A stretch of 64,000 nucleotides of DNA, from assembly GCF_900102005.1 (NCBI RefSeq), contig NZ_LT627736.1, positions 1,054,001 through 1,118,000 of the forward strand, read 5' to 3'. The number at the start of each line of letters is the position of its first letter. The stretch's first letter is position 1. This stretch comes from Microbacterium sp. LKL04. GTDB taxonomy: Bacteria > Actinomycetota > Actinomycetes > Actinomycetales > Microbacteriaceae. A program made the position numbers and the translations under genes. Of this stretch, positions 17,733-26,886 are shown piece after piece. The notes beneath the pieces were generated by a model. It ran no database searches, had not been told where the DNA came from, and saw only the letters and a list, made by a program, of their open reading frames with translations.

Positions 17733-19880
17733 TCAGTTCTTTCCGAGTGCGGCACGTTCGCGCTGACTGACGCGCCCGGCGATGGCGGCGGCGAGACCCG
17801 GTGTTCCATCCAGCGTCGGATCGTTCGCGAGCAGGCTCTCCGCCTCGGCGCGAGCCGTGGAGATCAGGTCCGCGTCGGCGACGACACGAAGGAGTCGCAG
17901 GGAGGATCGAACACCCGACTGCGCATCGCCGAGCACATCCCCCTCGCCGCGCAGATCGAGGTCGACTTCGGCCAATTCGAAGCCGTCCGTCGTCGCGGCG
18001 ACGGCTTCGACGCGCTGACGCGCAGGCGTGAACGGGTCGGCCTCGGTCACCAGCAAGCAGAGCCCAGGGACCGAGCCGCGACCGACGCGACCTCGGAGCT
18101 GGTGCAGCTGGGATACGCCGAATCGGTCCGCTTCGAGGATCACCATCGTCGAGGCGTTGGGAACGTCGACGCCGACTTCGACCACGGTCGTGGCGACGAG
18201 CACGTCGATGTCTCCACGGGCGAAGGCCTGCATGACGGCATCCTTCTCGTCACCGGGCATCTTGCCGTGCAGGATCTCGACGCGGATGTCCCGGAAGTCG
18301 GGATGCCCCGCCAGCAGCGCTGCGGCCTGGACGACACCCCACCGGGTGCGGCCCGGTTCTTCCGTCTCGACGGATTCCTCGTCGTCCGTGTCGGTCGCAG
18401 CGTCGATCGCCGGACACACCACGAAGGCCTGCCTTCCGAGACGCACCTCCTCGGCTAGGCGCTCCCAGACGCGTGCGAACCAGGCGGGCTTCTCCCCCAC
18501 GGGAGCGACGAAGCTCGAGATCCCGGCCCTCCCGCCCGGCATGGTGCGGATGGTCGACACGTCGAGGTCGCCGAACACGGTCATGGCGACGGTCCGCGGG
18601 ATGGGCGTCGCCGTCAGGACGAGAACGTGCGGTGAGCTGCCCTTTGCGCGGAGAGTCTCCCGCTGATCGACGCCGAAACGGTGCTGTTCGTCGACGACGA
18701 CCAGTCCCAGATCAGCGAACGTCGTGGATTGGCTCAGCAGGGCGTGCGTCCCCACCACGATGCGCGACTGCCCGGATGCGACGCGCAGGGCCGCGCGGCG
18801 GCGCTCGGCCGCGCCCAGCTGCCCGGTGAGCAGCGTCGGCATGAGCTCGGGTGCGAGCTCGGGGCCCAGCATCCGCGCCATGGAGCGCACGTGCTGAGCG
18901 GCCAGGACCTCCGTCGGGGCGATGAGCGCGGACTGCCCACCGGACTGGGCGACCTGCAGCATCGCTCGCAGGGCGACGAGCGTCTTCCCCGAACCGACTT
19001 CGCCCTGCACGAGACGGTTCATCGGCCACGGGGCCACGAGGTCCGCGGCGATCCTGTCACCCACGGTCACCTGGTCGGGAGTGCGCTCGAAGGGCAGGGC
19101 GGCGTCGAATCGCGACAGGAGTTCACCGGAGGGCCGAGCGGTGGCCGACATCATCCGGACGAAGTGACGCTGCTGCAGGAGCGCCGCCTGCAGGACGAAT
19201 GCCTCGTGCATCCGGAGCGTCTCCCGCGCCGGACCGATCTGGTCGAACGACTCCGGGTCGTGGATGCGGGTCAGCGCCATGCGGGCGTCGAGGAGGCCTT
19301 GCTCGGCACGGAAGGCGGCGGGCAGGGGTTCGGGGACGGCCCCGAGCTTGGGGAGCACCAGGTCCACGCACTTCTTGACCTGCCAGCTCGAGAGGGTGCT
19401 CGTCGCGGGGTAGATCGGGATCGGACGATTCCGCCACGCCTCCGCCGTGAGCCGGGCGGTTCCCTCGTCGTCGAAGAGCTGATAATCGGGATGCGTGAGC
19501 TGCTTCTGCCCGCGGTACTCCCCCACCTTGCCGGTGAAGATACCCTGCCGACCGGCAGTGAGATCCTTCACGCGCCACGCTTGACCGAAGAACGTGAGCG
19601 ACATGGTGCCCTCGCCATCACCGATGACGACCTCGACGAGTTCTCCGCGGCGGCCCCGCATCTGCCTCGTCGACGCGGAGCGGACCTCGGCCACGATCGT
19701 CACGAGCTCGCCGACCGGGAGCGCCGCGATGGGTGTCAGCTCCCCACGGCTCGCATACCGGCGCGGGTAGTGACCCAGCAGCTCCCCGACCGTGGTCATC
19801 TGGAAGGCGCGCTTCAGCCCTTTCGCCAGACTCTCGCCGACGGCCTCCGGGAGGGACGTGTCGAGCGAGTACGAGGCCAT
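17733..19880 (-). CDS. recG: ATP-dependent DNA helicase RecG
   Basis: RecG remodels stalled forks and Holliday junctions by branch migration. The 715-aa protein has an N-terminal OB-fold wedge domain (residues about 50-150), then superfamily 2 helicase motifs: Walker [13 protein letters not shown] box in VVDEQHRFG, motif [11 protein letters not shown], and motif VI in QLRGRVGRG. Length is a little above E. coli RecG (693). The start at 19880 is supported by the family N-terminus. It is divergent from rsmD with 44 bp between them. Confidence 0.96.
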   Translation of the reverse strand: MASYSLDTSLPEAVGESLAKGLKRAFQMTTVGELLGHYPRRYASRGELTPIAALPVGELVTIVAEVRSASTRQMRGRRGELVEVVIGDGEGTMSLTFFGQAWRVKDLTAGRQGIFTGKVGEYRGQKQLTHPDYQLFDDEGTARLTAEAWRNRPIPIYPATSTLSSWQVKKCVDLVLPKLGAVPEPLPAAFRAEQGLLDARMALTRIHDPESFDQIGPARETLRMHEAFVLQAALLQQRHFVRMMSATARPSGELLSRFDAALPFERTPDQVTVGDRIAADLVAPWPMNRLVQGEVGSGKTLVALRAMLQVAQSGGQSALIAPTEVLAAQHVRSMARMLGPELAPELMPTLLTGQLGAAERRRAALRVASGQSRIVVGTHALLSQSTTFADLGLVVVDEQHRFGVDQRETLRAKGSSPHVLVLTATPIPRTVAMTVFGDLDVSTIRTMPGGRAGISSFVAPVGEKPAWFARVWERLAEEVRLGRQAFVVCPAIDAATDTDDEESVETEEPGRTRWGVVQAAALLAGHPDFRDIRVEILHGKMPGDEKDAVMQAFARGDIDVLVATTVVEVGVDVPNASTMVILEADRFGVSQLHQLRGRVGRGSVPGLCLLVTEADPFTPARQRVEAVAATTDGFELAEVDLDLRGEGDVLGDAQSGVRSSLRLLRVVADADLISTARAEAESLLANDPTLDGTPGLAAAIAGRVSQRERAALGKN

Positions 19881-19924
19881 GCGACGAGTCTACGAGCGGG
19901 CGCCGACGCGGATATCGTGTGGGG

Positions 19925-20527
19925 GTGACGAGGATCATCGCCGGTGACGCCGGGTCGCTCCCGCTGGCCGTGCCGAGCGCGGGCACGCGACCGACGAGCG
20001 AACGTGTGCGCGAATCGCTGTTCGGCGCGCTGGAGTCCGCCGGCCTCGTCGACGGTGCGGCCGTCCTGGACCTCTTCGCGGGTTCCGGCGCGCTCGGCCT
20101 CGAGGCCGTCAGTCGCGGCGCGGCGTCGGCCGACCTCGTCGAGCGCGCGCCGCGCGCGGCATCCGTCGTCGAACGGAACGTCCGCTCCGTCGCGCGGAGC
20201 CTTCCGGGACGACGACTGACGGTGCACCGGTCCGCCGCAGACGCATTCCTCCGGAGCGGCGGTTCGTCGTTCGACCTCGTGTTCGTGGACCCGCCGTACG
20301 ACATGACGGATGCCGAGGTCTCGGCGACCCTCGCGCTCCTCACCCCTCGACTCACCGCTTCCGCGGTGGTCGTCGTCGAGCGCGCCACACGGTCCGGCGA
20401 ACCCGATGTGCCCGCCGGCCTGGTGGCGGAGCGCGCGAAGAAGTACGGCGACACGACGCTCTGGTGGCTCAGCCCCGCGGACACCGGGGCCGCTCCTCAC
20501 CCGAGCGCCGAGTCCCAATCGACGTAG
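19925..20527 (+). CDS. rsmD: 16S rRNA (guanine966-N2)-methyltransferase RsmD
   Basis: RsmD methylates G966 of 16S rRNA during 30S assembly. The 200-aa protein has the SAM-binding motif VLDLFAGSGALGLEAVSRGA and the catalytic FVDPPYDM (DPPY) block. The GTG at 19925 (VTRIIAG) gives the family start; no AUG lies nearby in frame. The 3' end overlaps the convergent thiL gene by 31 bp. Confidence 0.93.
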   Translation: MTRIIAGDAGSLPLAVPSAGTRPTSERVRESLFGALESAGLVDGAAVLDLFAGSGALGLEAVSRGAASADLVERAPRAASVVERNVRSVARSLPGRRLTVHRSAADAFLRSGGSSFDLVFVDPPYDMTDAEVSATLALLTPRLTASAVVVVERATRSGEPDVPAGLVAERAKKYGDTTLWWLSPADTGAAPHPSAESQST

Positions 20528-21468
20528 GGGTCCCACCCGCCCCGGGCCGACGGAACCACGCCGTCAACGAGGACGGCGGCTTCCGACCGCTCACGGACAT
20601 GTCCGATGACGTCGAAGCCGAGCGGCGTGGATCCCGCCGGGAAACACGCGAGAAGCGCGTGGTCCTCCCCGCCCGTGAGGGCATCGTCGTCGAGACCGGC
20701 GTCGATCGAGATCGTCACCCCCGACGCGTCCGCGATCCGCGATGCGTCGAGGAGGAGACCGTCGGAGACGTCCATGAGCGCCGTCGCGCCCGCGCGGGCG
20801 GCAACCACGCCGAGCTCGACGGGCGGCCGCGGCCGCAACTGGGCCTCGAGGTCGTGGCGATCGGCGACCGACAGCACATCGTCATCGATGGGAAGCGGGA
20901 TGCCGTCGGCATCCCGGAACCGGTCGACAAGGATGCGCAAGCCTCGAGCCGCCGCACCCAGCTCGCCCGCGACGGCGACCTCGTCGCCGGGACGCGCCCC
21001 GGACCGGCGGACCGGCTCCACCCCGTCGAGGACGCCGAGGGCGGTGACGGCGACCGTGAGCGTCTCGGACACGGTGAGGTCGCCCCCTTCGACGGCGCAG
21101 CCCGGTGAGAGCTCCGCGAGGGCGTCGCGGAAGCCGGTGGCGAGCGCATCGACGAACGCGGCGGGAAGCGAGTCCGGGAGCGCGAGGGCGACGAGGAGCG
21201 CCGTCGGCCGCGCCCCCATCGCGGCGACGTCGGCGACGTTCACCGCAGCCGATTTGAATCCGAGGTCGTACGGGGACGTCCAGGCGAGCCGGAAGTCGGG
21301 CCCATGGACGAGCGTGTCGGTCGTGGCGACGACCCGGCCGCCGGGGATCGCGAGGACGGCTGCGTCGTCGCCGGGGCCGACCTCGGCACGCGATGCCGGG
21401 CCGAGCACGCGAAGGATACGGGCCAGCAGCTCCCTCTCGGACACGTCGCGCACACGGAGCTCACCCAT
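20497..21468 (-). CDS. thiL: thiamine-monophosphate kinase ThiL
   Basis: ThiL phosphorylates thiamine monophosphate to the active cofactor thiamine diphosphate. The 323-aa protein belongs to the PurM/SelD ATP-binding superfamily: it has GPGDDAAVLAIPGGR (residues 29-43), the Asp-rich block NVADVAAMGARP, and DVSDGLLLDASRIA for ATP and magnesium binding. I chose the ATG at 21468. The stop lies inside the 3' end of rsmD (31-bp tail-to-tail overlap). There is no TPP riboswitch motif visible upstream. Confidence 0.94.
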   Translation of the reverse strand: MGELRVRDVSERELLARILRVLGPASRAEVGPGDDAAVLAIPGGRVVATTDTLVHGPDFRLAWTSPYDLGFKSAAVNVADVAAMGARPTALLVALALPDSLPAAFVDALATGFRDALAELSPGCAVEGGDLTVSETLTVAVTALGVLDGVEPVRRSGARPGDEVAVAGELGAAARGLRILVDRFRDADGIPLPIDDDVLSVADRHDLEAQLRPRPPVELGVVAARAGATALMDVSDGLLLDASRIADASGVTISIDAGLDDDALTGGEDHALLACFPAGSTPLGFDVIGHVRERSEAAVLVDGVVPSARGGWDPYVDWDSALG

Positions 21469-21490
21469 GCGTCCACGGTAGCCTGGAGCG

Positions 21491-21967
21491 ATGCCCCGAA
21501 CCCGCTCGTCCGCTGCGCTCGCCTTGCTCGTGGCGGGAACGGCCGTCCTGTCCGGGTGCTCCGGGACGGTCGCCGTGGACACCCCTCCGCAAGCCGAGGA
21601 CCCGCGCTGCGCGCAGGTCATGGTCCGTCTGCCGGACGTCCTCGAGGACCAGCAGCGGCGGTGGACCGATGCGCAGTCGACCGCGGCGTGGGGCGAGCCG
21701 ACGACGGTGCAGTTCGCCTGCGGCGTGCAGCCGCTCGGACCGACCACACTGCCGTGCTTCACCGTCGACGGCGTCGACTGGGTCGTCGACGACTCGAAGG
21801 CGCCGCTCTACCGGATCACCACATACGGCCGGGTGCCCGCCGCGGAGCTCATCCTGGACTACGACGTCGTCTCGTCGAGCGGTCCCGTCTCCGCCCTCAG
21901 CCGACTCATCACGAAGCGGTTCGAGACGACAGCGAAGTGCGTCGCGCCGACCGAGACGCAGCCCTGA
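21491..21967 (+). CDS. DUF3515 lipoprotein
   Basis: A 158-aa exported lipoprotein. The N-terminus is a lipoprotein signal (ALALLVAGTAVLSGC) with lipobox LSGC, so the mature protein would begin at Cys23. The mature part has three further cysteines (PRCAQV, FACGVQ and the LPCFTV/AKC pair) and matches the DUF3515 family, which in actinobacteria sits next to thiL and ddl (Rv2980 in M. tuberculosis). Function is unknown; the envelope location and neighbour ddl suggest a cell-wall role, which is inference. Confidence 0.82.
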   Translation: MPRTRSSAALALLVAGTAVLSGCSGTVAVDTPPQAEDPRCAQVMVRLPDVLEDQQRRWTDAQSTAAWGEPTTVQFACGVQPLGPTTLPCFTVDGVDWVVDDSKAPLYRITTYGRVPAAELILDYDVVSSSGPVSALSRLITKRFETTAKCVAPTETQP

Positions 21968-21973
21968 CCGGGA

Positions 21974-23053
21974 TCAGCGCGCGAGTTCGACGAGTTCCGT
22001 GATGAGGTCCGGGTAGCTGAGGCCGCTCTGGATCCAGCACGTCGGGAACATCGAGATCGGCGTGAAACCGGGCATGGTGTTCACCTCGTTCACGAAGAAC
22101 TCGGATCCCGTGTAGAAGAAGTCGACACGGGAGAGCCCCTGTCCGCCGACCGCCTCGAACGCCTGGGCGGCGATGCGCTGCATCTCGCGGAGTTCGCCGT
22201 CGTGCAGCTCCGCAGGGCAGACGAGATCGATACCCGGGGCACCGAGGTACTTCGCCTCGAAGTCGTAGAAGTCCCGACCGCTGACGACGATCTCGCCCGC
22301 GACGCTGACACGGGGCTCCGCTCCGTCGCGGCCCTGCAGGACGCCGCACTCCACTTCGCGACCCGACACAGCCTGCTCGACGAGAACGCTCGTGTCCTCA
22401 TCGAAGGCGGTGTCGAGGGCGGCATCCAACTCGCTCCATTCGGACACCTTCGACACCCCCACGCTCGATCCCGCACGAGCGGGTTTCACGAAGACCGGCA
22501 GACCGAGGGCGCGGATGCGGCGGCGCCACAGGTCGTCGTCGCGCTCCAGTGCCGCACGCGTCACCGTCACCCACGGGACCACGGGGACGCCGGCGGCGCG
22601 CAGGACGCTCTTGGTCGTGTGCTTGTCCATGCCGATCGCCGACATGAGGAGCCCCGCTCCGACGTAGGGCAGGTCGAGGAGCTCGAGGAAGCCCTGGACG
22701 GTGCCGTCCTCCCCGAAGCGGCCGTGGAGGATGGGGAAGACCACGTCGATGTCGCCGAGATCTTCAACGGTCCCATCGGGACGACGGACCGAGAGGGTGC
22801 GTGTCGCCGTGGAATCCGGCCAGACGATGCGGGTGCCGTTGTCGACGACCTCGGGAAGCCGCTCGGGGTTCAGCGCGAACTTGTCGGGGTCGTCCTCCTC
22901 GAGAACGAAAGCGCCGTCGCGGGTGATGCCGACGGGGATGACCCGGTAGCGCTCACGATCGATCGCGCGCAGCACCCCGCCCGCCGTGGCGGAACTGATC
23001 GAGTGCTCGCTGGAACGCCCGCCGAAGAGCAGAACCACTACCGCCTGAACCAT
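21974..23053 (-). CDS. ddl: D-alanine-D-alanine ligase
   Basis: Ddl makes the D-Ala-D-Ala dipeptide of peptidoglycan precursors. The 359-aa ATP-grasp enzyme begins MVQAVVVLLFGGRSSEHSIS, has the DMDKHTTK-like GMDKHTTK segment, VFVKPARAGSSVGVSKV for ATP binding, and the metal site near LSRVDFFYTG...VNEVNTMPGFT. The start at 23053 has a GAGGAGAGG box. It lies inside the 3' end of gpsA by about 100 bp in another frame, so the two are tightly coupled. The ddl-gpsA order is conserved in actinobacteria. Confidence 0.95.
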   Translation of the reverse strand: MVQAVVVLLFGGRSSEHSISSATAGGVLRAIDRERYRVIPVGITRDGAFVLEEDDPDKFALNPERLPEVVDNGTRIVWPDSTATRTLSVRRPDGTVEDLGDIDVVFPILHGRFGEDGTVQGFLELLDLPYVGAGLLMSAIGMDKHTTKSVLRAAGVPVVPWVTVTRAALERDDDLWRRRIRALGLPVFVKPARAGSSVGVSKVSEWSELDAALDTAFDEDTSVLVEQAVSGREVECGVLQGRDGAEPRVSVAGEIVVSGRDFYDFEAKYLGAPGIDLVCPAELHDGELREMQRIAAQAFEAVGGQGLSRVDFFYTGSEFFVNEVNTMPGFTPISMFPTCWIQSGLSYPDLITELVELAR

Positions 23054-24101
23054 TCTGAGTCCTCTCCTCCGTGGGCTCATCGTCATCCGTCGTCAGGTGC
23101 GGAGCGATGTCACGGGGGTTCATCGTGCCGTCGAGCACCATCTTGACCTGCTCGACGATGGGCATCTGGATGCCGGCTGCCCGCGCCAGCTGAAGGACGG
23201 GAGCGACGGAGGCGAGGCCTTCGGCCGTCTGGTCCATCTGCTTCACGACCTCGGTGAAGCTGTATCCCTGTCCGAGCAGGCGGCCGGCGGTGTTGTTGCG
23301 GCTGAGGGGCGACTGACACGTCGCGATCAGGTCGCCGAGACCGGCGAGTCCCTGCAGCGTCTCGGGCTGAGCGCCCTGCGCGACCGCGAAGTCCGTCATC
23401 TCCACGAGACCGCGGGTGATGATCGACGCCTTCGTGTTCTCGCCGTAGCCCACCCCGTCGACGATCCCGATCGCGACGGCGATGAGGTTCTTCAGCACAC
23501 CGCCGAACTCGGTGCCGATCACGTCGGTGTTGACGAAGGTGCGGAAGTAGCCGTTGCGCGCGACGCGGGCGACGGCTTCAGCGGTCTCCTGGCTGGAGGA
23601 CGAGATGACTGCGGCCGTGGGCTGCTGGCGCGCGATCTCCAGGGCGAGGTTGGGCCCCGAGGCGACGGCGATGCGGGCGGGGTCGCAGCGGAGCTCTTCT
23701 TCGAGCACCTGACTCATGCGGAGCCCGGTCTTCTTCTCCACGCCCTTCATGAGGGAGACGATCGGAGCGTCGCTGTCGCCGAGCAACGGGCGGACGCCCT
23801 TCAGGTTCTGCCGCAGTGCCTGGCTCGAGATCGCGATGTAGACCTGGGTCGCACCGTCGAGCGCCTCCGCGAGATGGTGGGTCGCCGACAGCCCGCGGGG
23901 CAGGTTGATGCCCGGGAGGTACTGCGTGTTGCGCTTGCCCTCGCGGATCTCGTGCGCGAGCTCTGCTCGACGTGCCCACATCATGACGTCGGCGCCACCG
24001 TCGGCGAGGACCTTGCCGAAGGTCGTCCCCCAACTCCCGGAACCGAGAACGGCGACACGAGGAGCGACGACGTCGCGTCGCGGCGATTCCCTAGGAGTCA
24101 A
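22953..24101 (-). CDS. gpsA: glycerol-3-phosphate dehydrogenase [NAD(P)+] GpsA
   Basis: GpsA makes sn-glycerol-3-phosphate for phospholipids. The protein shows the NAD-binding motif VLGSGSWGTTFG near the N-terminus and the catalytic Lys region GVLKNLIAVAIGI. There is no ATG or GTG close to the Rossmann motif; the best in-frame start is TTG at 24101, overlapping the plsC-type gene's stop by 11 bp and giving 382 aa. The last about 50 residues are a charged Gly/Ser/Arg tail beyond the usual end, and the final 34 codons overlap the ddl start region. The start is the least certain point. Confidence 0.85.
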   Translation of the reverse strand: MTPRESPRRDVVAPRVAVLGSGSWGTTFGKVLADGGADVMMWARRAELAHEIREGKRNTQYLPGINLPRGLSATHHLAEALDGATQVYIAISSQALRQNLKGVRPLLGDSDAPIVSLMKGVEKKTGLRMSQVLEEELRCDPARIAVASGPNLALEIARQQPTAAVISSSSQETAEAVARVARNGYFRTFVNTDVIGTEFGGVLKNLIAVAIGIVDGVGYGENTKASIITRGLVEMTDFAVAQGAQPETLQGLAGLGDLIATCQSPLSRNNTAGRLLGQGYSFTEVVKQMDQTAEGLASVAPVLQLARAAGIQMPIVEQVKMVLDGTMNPRDIAPHLTTDDDEPTEERTQNGSGGSGSALRRAFQRALDQFRHGGRGAARDRS

Positions 24102-24861
24102 GACGCCCCGTCTCGTTCTGCCCGTGCTTGGCCGGGTTCCACCGCTCTGCAGGAGGCTCCTCGCCTCGAAGGCGGCCGAGGAGGATCGAGATGTCGCGCA
24201 TGACGGCATCCGTCGCGGCGGTGAGGGTGGCGGGCGTCGTGTCGGTGAAGGCGGTCAGATCGACGGGAGGGCCGACGAGGACGCGCACGCGACGACGGGG
24301 CGGCCACAGCCGCAGTCGGCCGTACCGCGGCAGGATCTCCTGCACGCCCCACGTCGCGACCGGGATCACCGGCAGCGTGCGGCCTGCGGCGAGGGCGAGC
24401 CGGACGGCGCCCGTCTTGCCGCGCATCGGCCACATGTCGGGGTCGCGTGTGAGCGAGCCCTCCGGGTAGACGATGACGCCGCGCTGCGCGGCGACGAGGG
24501 CGTTCGACTGCGCGAGGGTCTGCGTGGCAGCTGCCGAGTTCGACGCCCGGGCGACGGGGATCATGCCGGTCGCACGCAGCAGGGCGCCCAGTACGGGGAC
24601 CGTGAAGAGGCTCTCCTTCGCCATGAAGCGCGGAGCGCGGCCCATGCGCCAGGTCGCGACCGCGATGATCACGGGGTCGAACTCGCTGTAGTGGTTCGGT
24701 GCCAGGACGTACGCGCCCTCGAGCGGCAGATTCTCCGCGCCCTCGATCTCGATCCTCGCGAACCACCCCGTGGCCGGGACGACGATCATGGCGGCGGGCC
24801 AGAACACGCTGGGGCGCGTCTTCTCCGCCGACGCGCGACGACGCGGGCTCACCCGGGTCAC
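24091..24861 (-). CDS. 1-acyl-sn-glycerol-3-phosphate acyltransferase (PlsC family)
   Basis: A 256-aa acyltransferase that should esterify lysophosphatidate or a related lipid. The PlsC motifs are present: NHYSEFDP (NHxxxxD, residues about 56-63) and the PEGSL block (motif III, here YPEGSLTRDP). The N-terminal segment around FWPAAMIVVPATGWFARI is a probable membrane anchor. The GTG at 24861 overlaps the murA stop (GTGA), which favours this start. The murA-plsC-gpsA-ddl cluster links peptidoglycan and phospholipid precursor synthesis, as is common in actinobacteria. Confidence 0.9.
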   Translation of the reverse strand: MTRVSPRRRASAEKTRPSVFWPAAMIVVPATGWFARIEIEGAENLPLEGAYVLAPNHYSEFDPVIIAVATWRMGRAPRFMAKESLFTVPVLGALLRATGMIPVARASNSAAATQTLAQSNALVAAQRGVIVYPEGSLTRDPDMWPMRGKTGAVRLALAAGRTLPVIPVATWGVQEILPRYGRLRLWPPRRRVRVLVGPPVDLTAFTDTTPATLTAATDAVMRDISILLGRLRGEEPPAERWNPAKHGQNETGRLDS

Positions 24862-26222
24862 TCCGTGACGTCGAAGTCGGCGCCGAGATCCGTGAGCTTC
24901 TCGAGGAACTTCTCGTACCCCCGGCGGATGATCCCGATGTTGCGGACGGTCGACTCGCCCTCGGCGGCGAGGGCCGCGATCACGTACGAGTACCCACCCC
25001 GGAGGTCGGGCACGACGACGTCGGCGCCGCGGAGCGGAGTCGGCCCGTTGATGACGGCCGCCTGCTCGAGCGCGCGTCGGGGGACGCGCCGCTCGGAGCT
25101 CGCGATGCCGTCGGGGTGAACGACGATGTCGGCGCCCATCTGGACGAGGGCGCGCGTGAAGCCGAGCCGGTTCTCGTAGACCGTCTCGTGGACGACGGAC
25201 TCGCCCTCGGCCTGCGTCAGAGCGACGATGAGCGGCTGCTGCCAGTCGGTCATGAAGCCGGGGTGCACGTCGGTCTCGACCATGACGGGCTTGAGTGCGC
25301 CGCCGCGACGGAAGCGGATGCCGTCCTCGGCGATGTCGAAGTCGCCGCCCACCTTGCGGAAGACGTTGAGGAAGGTCAGCATCTCCTGCTGCTTCGCTCC
25401 CCCGACGAAGATGTCGCCGTCGGTCGCGAGCGCCGCGGCGGCCCACGACGCGGCCTCGTTGCGGTCAAAGATCGCCCGGTGGTCGTAGCCGCGGAGCGAC
25501 TCGACACCCTCGATGAAGATGACCCGGTTGGGCTCGTAGGAGATGATCGCGCCCATCTTCTGCAGGACGGCGATCAGATCCATGATCTCGGGCTCGATGG
25601 CTGCGTTCCGAAGCTCGGTGGTGCCCTTCGCCCGGACCGCGGTGAGCAGCACCTGCTCGGTCGCACCGACGCTGGGGTACGGGAGCTCGATGTTGGCGCC
25701 GTGCAGGCCATCGGGTGCCGAGAGACGGATGCCGCTGGGCAGCTTGTCGACGATGGCACCGAACGAGCGGAGCGCGTCGAGGTGGAAGTCGATCGGGCGG
25801 TCGCCGATGCGGCACCCGCCGAGGTCCGGGATGAACGCCTGACCCAGCAGGTGCAGCAGGGGGCCGCAGAAGAGGATCGGGATGCGGGACGCTCCCGCGT
25901 GCGCGTCGATCTCCTCCATGTGCGCCGAGACCGCGCCGCTCGGGTCGAGCCGGAGGACGCCGTCCTCGAGGTCCTCGACGCGGACGCCGTGGACCTCGAG
26001 GAGCGAACGCACGACGTGCACATCGCTGATGTCCGGCACGTCTCGCAGGATGCTGGCGGTCTCACCCAGGAGGGCGGCGACCATCGCCTTGGTGGCGAGG
26101 TTCTTCGCCCCCTTCACCTCGACGCGGCCCCGCAGCGGTCGACCGCCGCGGATCCGGAGCGTCTGGCCGGTGTTTCCGCCGCTGGCGGGGGTCGACGCGG
26201 AGTCGCTGAGAAGTGTGTTCAT
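24858..26222 (-). CDS. murA: UDP-N-acetylglucosamine 1-carboxyvinyltransferase MurA
   Basis: MurA transfers enolpyruvate to UDP-GlcNAc, the first committed peptidoglycan step. The 454-aa protein has the substrate-binding Lys-Asn pair (VKGAKNLATK, K40-N41) and the loop IPDLGGCRIGDRPIDFH with the active-site Cys at about residue 137. The Cys form is fosfomycin-sensitive in known enzymes, unlike the Asp form of mycobacteria. A long hydrophilic N-terminus precedes the core. The start ATG at 26222 is followed by leuD 66 bp away. Confidence 0.93.
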   Translation of the reverse strand: MNTLLSDSASTPASGGNTGQTLRIRGGRPLRGRVEVKGAKNLATKAMVAALLGETASILRDVPDISDVHVVRSLLEVHGVRVEDLEDGVLRLDPSGAVSAHMEEIDAHAGASRIPILFCGPLLHLLGQAFIPDLGGCRIGDRPIDFHLDALRSFGAIVDKLPSGIRLSAPDGLHGANIELPYPSVGATEQVLLTAVRAKGTTELRNAAIEPEIMDLIAVLQKMGAIISYEPNRVIFIEGVESLRGYDHRAIFDRNEAASWAAAALATDGDIFVGGAKQQEMLTFLNVFRKVGGDFDIAEDGIRFRRGGALKPVMVETDVHPGFMTDWQQPLIVALTQAEGESVVHETVYENRLGFTRALVQMGADIVVHPDGIASSERRVPRRALEQAAVINGPTPLRGADVVVPDLRGGYSYVIAALAAEGESTVRNIGIIRRGYEKFLEKLTDLGADFDVTE

Positions 26223-26288
26223 GGGTGGGACCTCATTACTGGTGTCGAGGAAGCGTGGTCCGGCCCCGTTGTGCGGGGCGCCGGCCGA

Positions 26289-26885
26289 TCAGCGGACGGG
26301 GAGCGTCCGTGGCCGCCACGCCTCGCGGCGCGCCTCGAACTGCGCGATCTGATCTTCGCTGCGCAGCGTGAGCCCGATGTCGTCGAGCCCTTCGAGAAGC
26401 CGCCACCTAGTGTAATCGTCGATGTCGAAGGAGGCCTGGAGGTCGCCGACCTCCACTGTCCGTGTCTCGAGGTCCACCGTGATCTCACGGCCGGGCTCAG
26501 CCTCGAGCGCCGCCCAGATCGACTCGAGGACGTCCTCGGTGACGACGCCGGTGACCAGGCCCTGCTTGCCCGAATTGCCGCGGAAGATGTCCGCGAACTT
26601 CGTGCTGAGGACGACCCGGAAGCCGTAGTCGCGGAGCGCCCAGACCGCATGCTCGCGGCTCGAGCCGGTACCGAAGTCAGGGCCCGCGACGAGGACGGAA
26701 CCGTCGCGGTAGGCATCCTGATTGAGGATGAACGCGGGGTCCTGGCGCCAGTTGGCGAACAGCGCGTCCTCGAAACCCGTCTTGGTGACGCGCTTGAGGT
26801 AGACGGCGGGGATGATCTGGTCCGTGTCGACGGCGGAGCGCTTCAGGGGCACGCCGACGCCCGTGTGGCGGGTGAACTTCTCCAT
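26289..26885 (-). CDS. leuD: 3-isopropylmalate dehydratase small subunit LeuD
   Basis: LeuD is the small subunit of isopropylmalate isomerase in leucine synthesis. The 198-aa protein has the swivelling-domain signature [19 protein letters not shown] and the N-terminal [23 protein letters not shown] block. It follows leuC by 1 bp, so the two subunits are cotranslated. Confidence 0.96.
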   Translation of the reverse strand: MEKFTRHTGVGVPLKRSAVDTDQIIPAVYLKRVTKTGFEDALFANWRQDPAFILNQDAYRDGSVLVAGPDFGTGSSREHAVWALRDYGFRVVLSTKFADIFRGNSGKQGLVTGVVTEDVLESIWAALEAEPGREITVDLETRTVEVGDLQASFDIDDYTRWRLLEGLDDIGLTLRSEDQIAQFEARREAWRPRTLPVR

Positions 26886-26886
26886 G

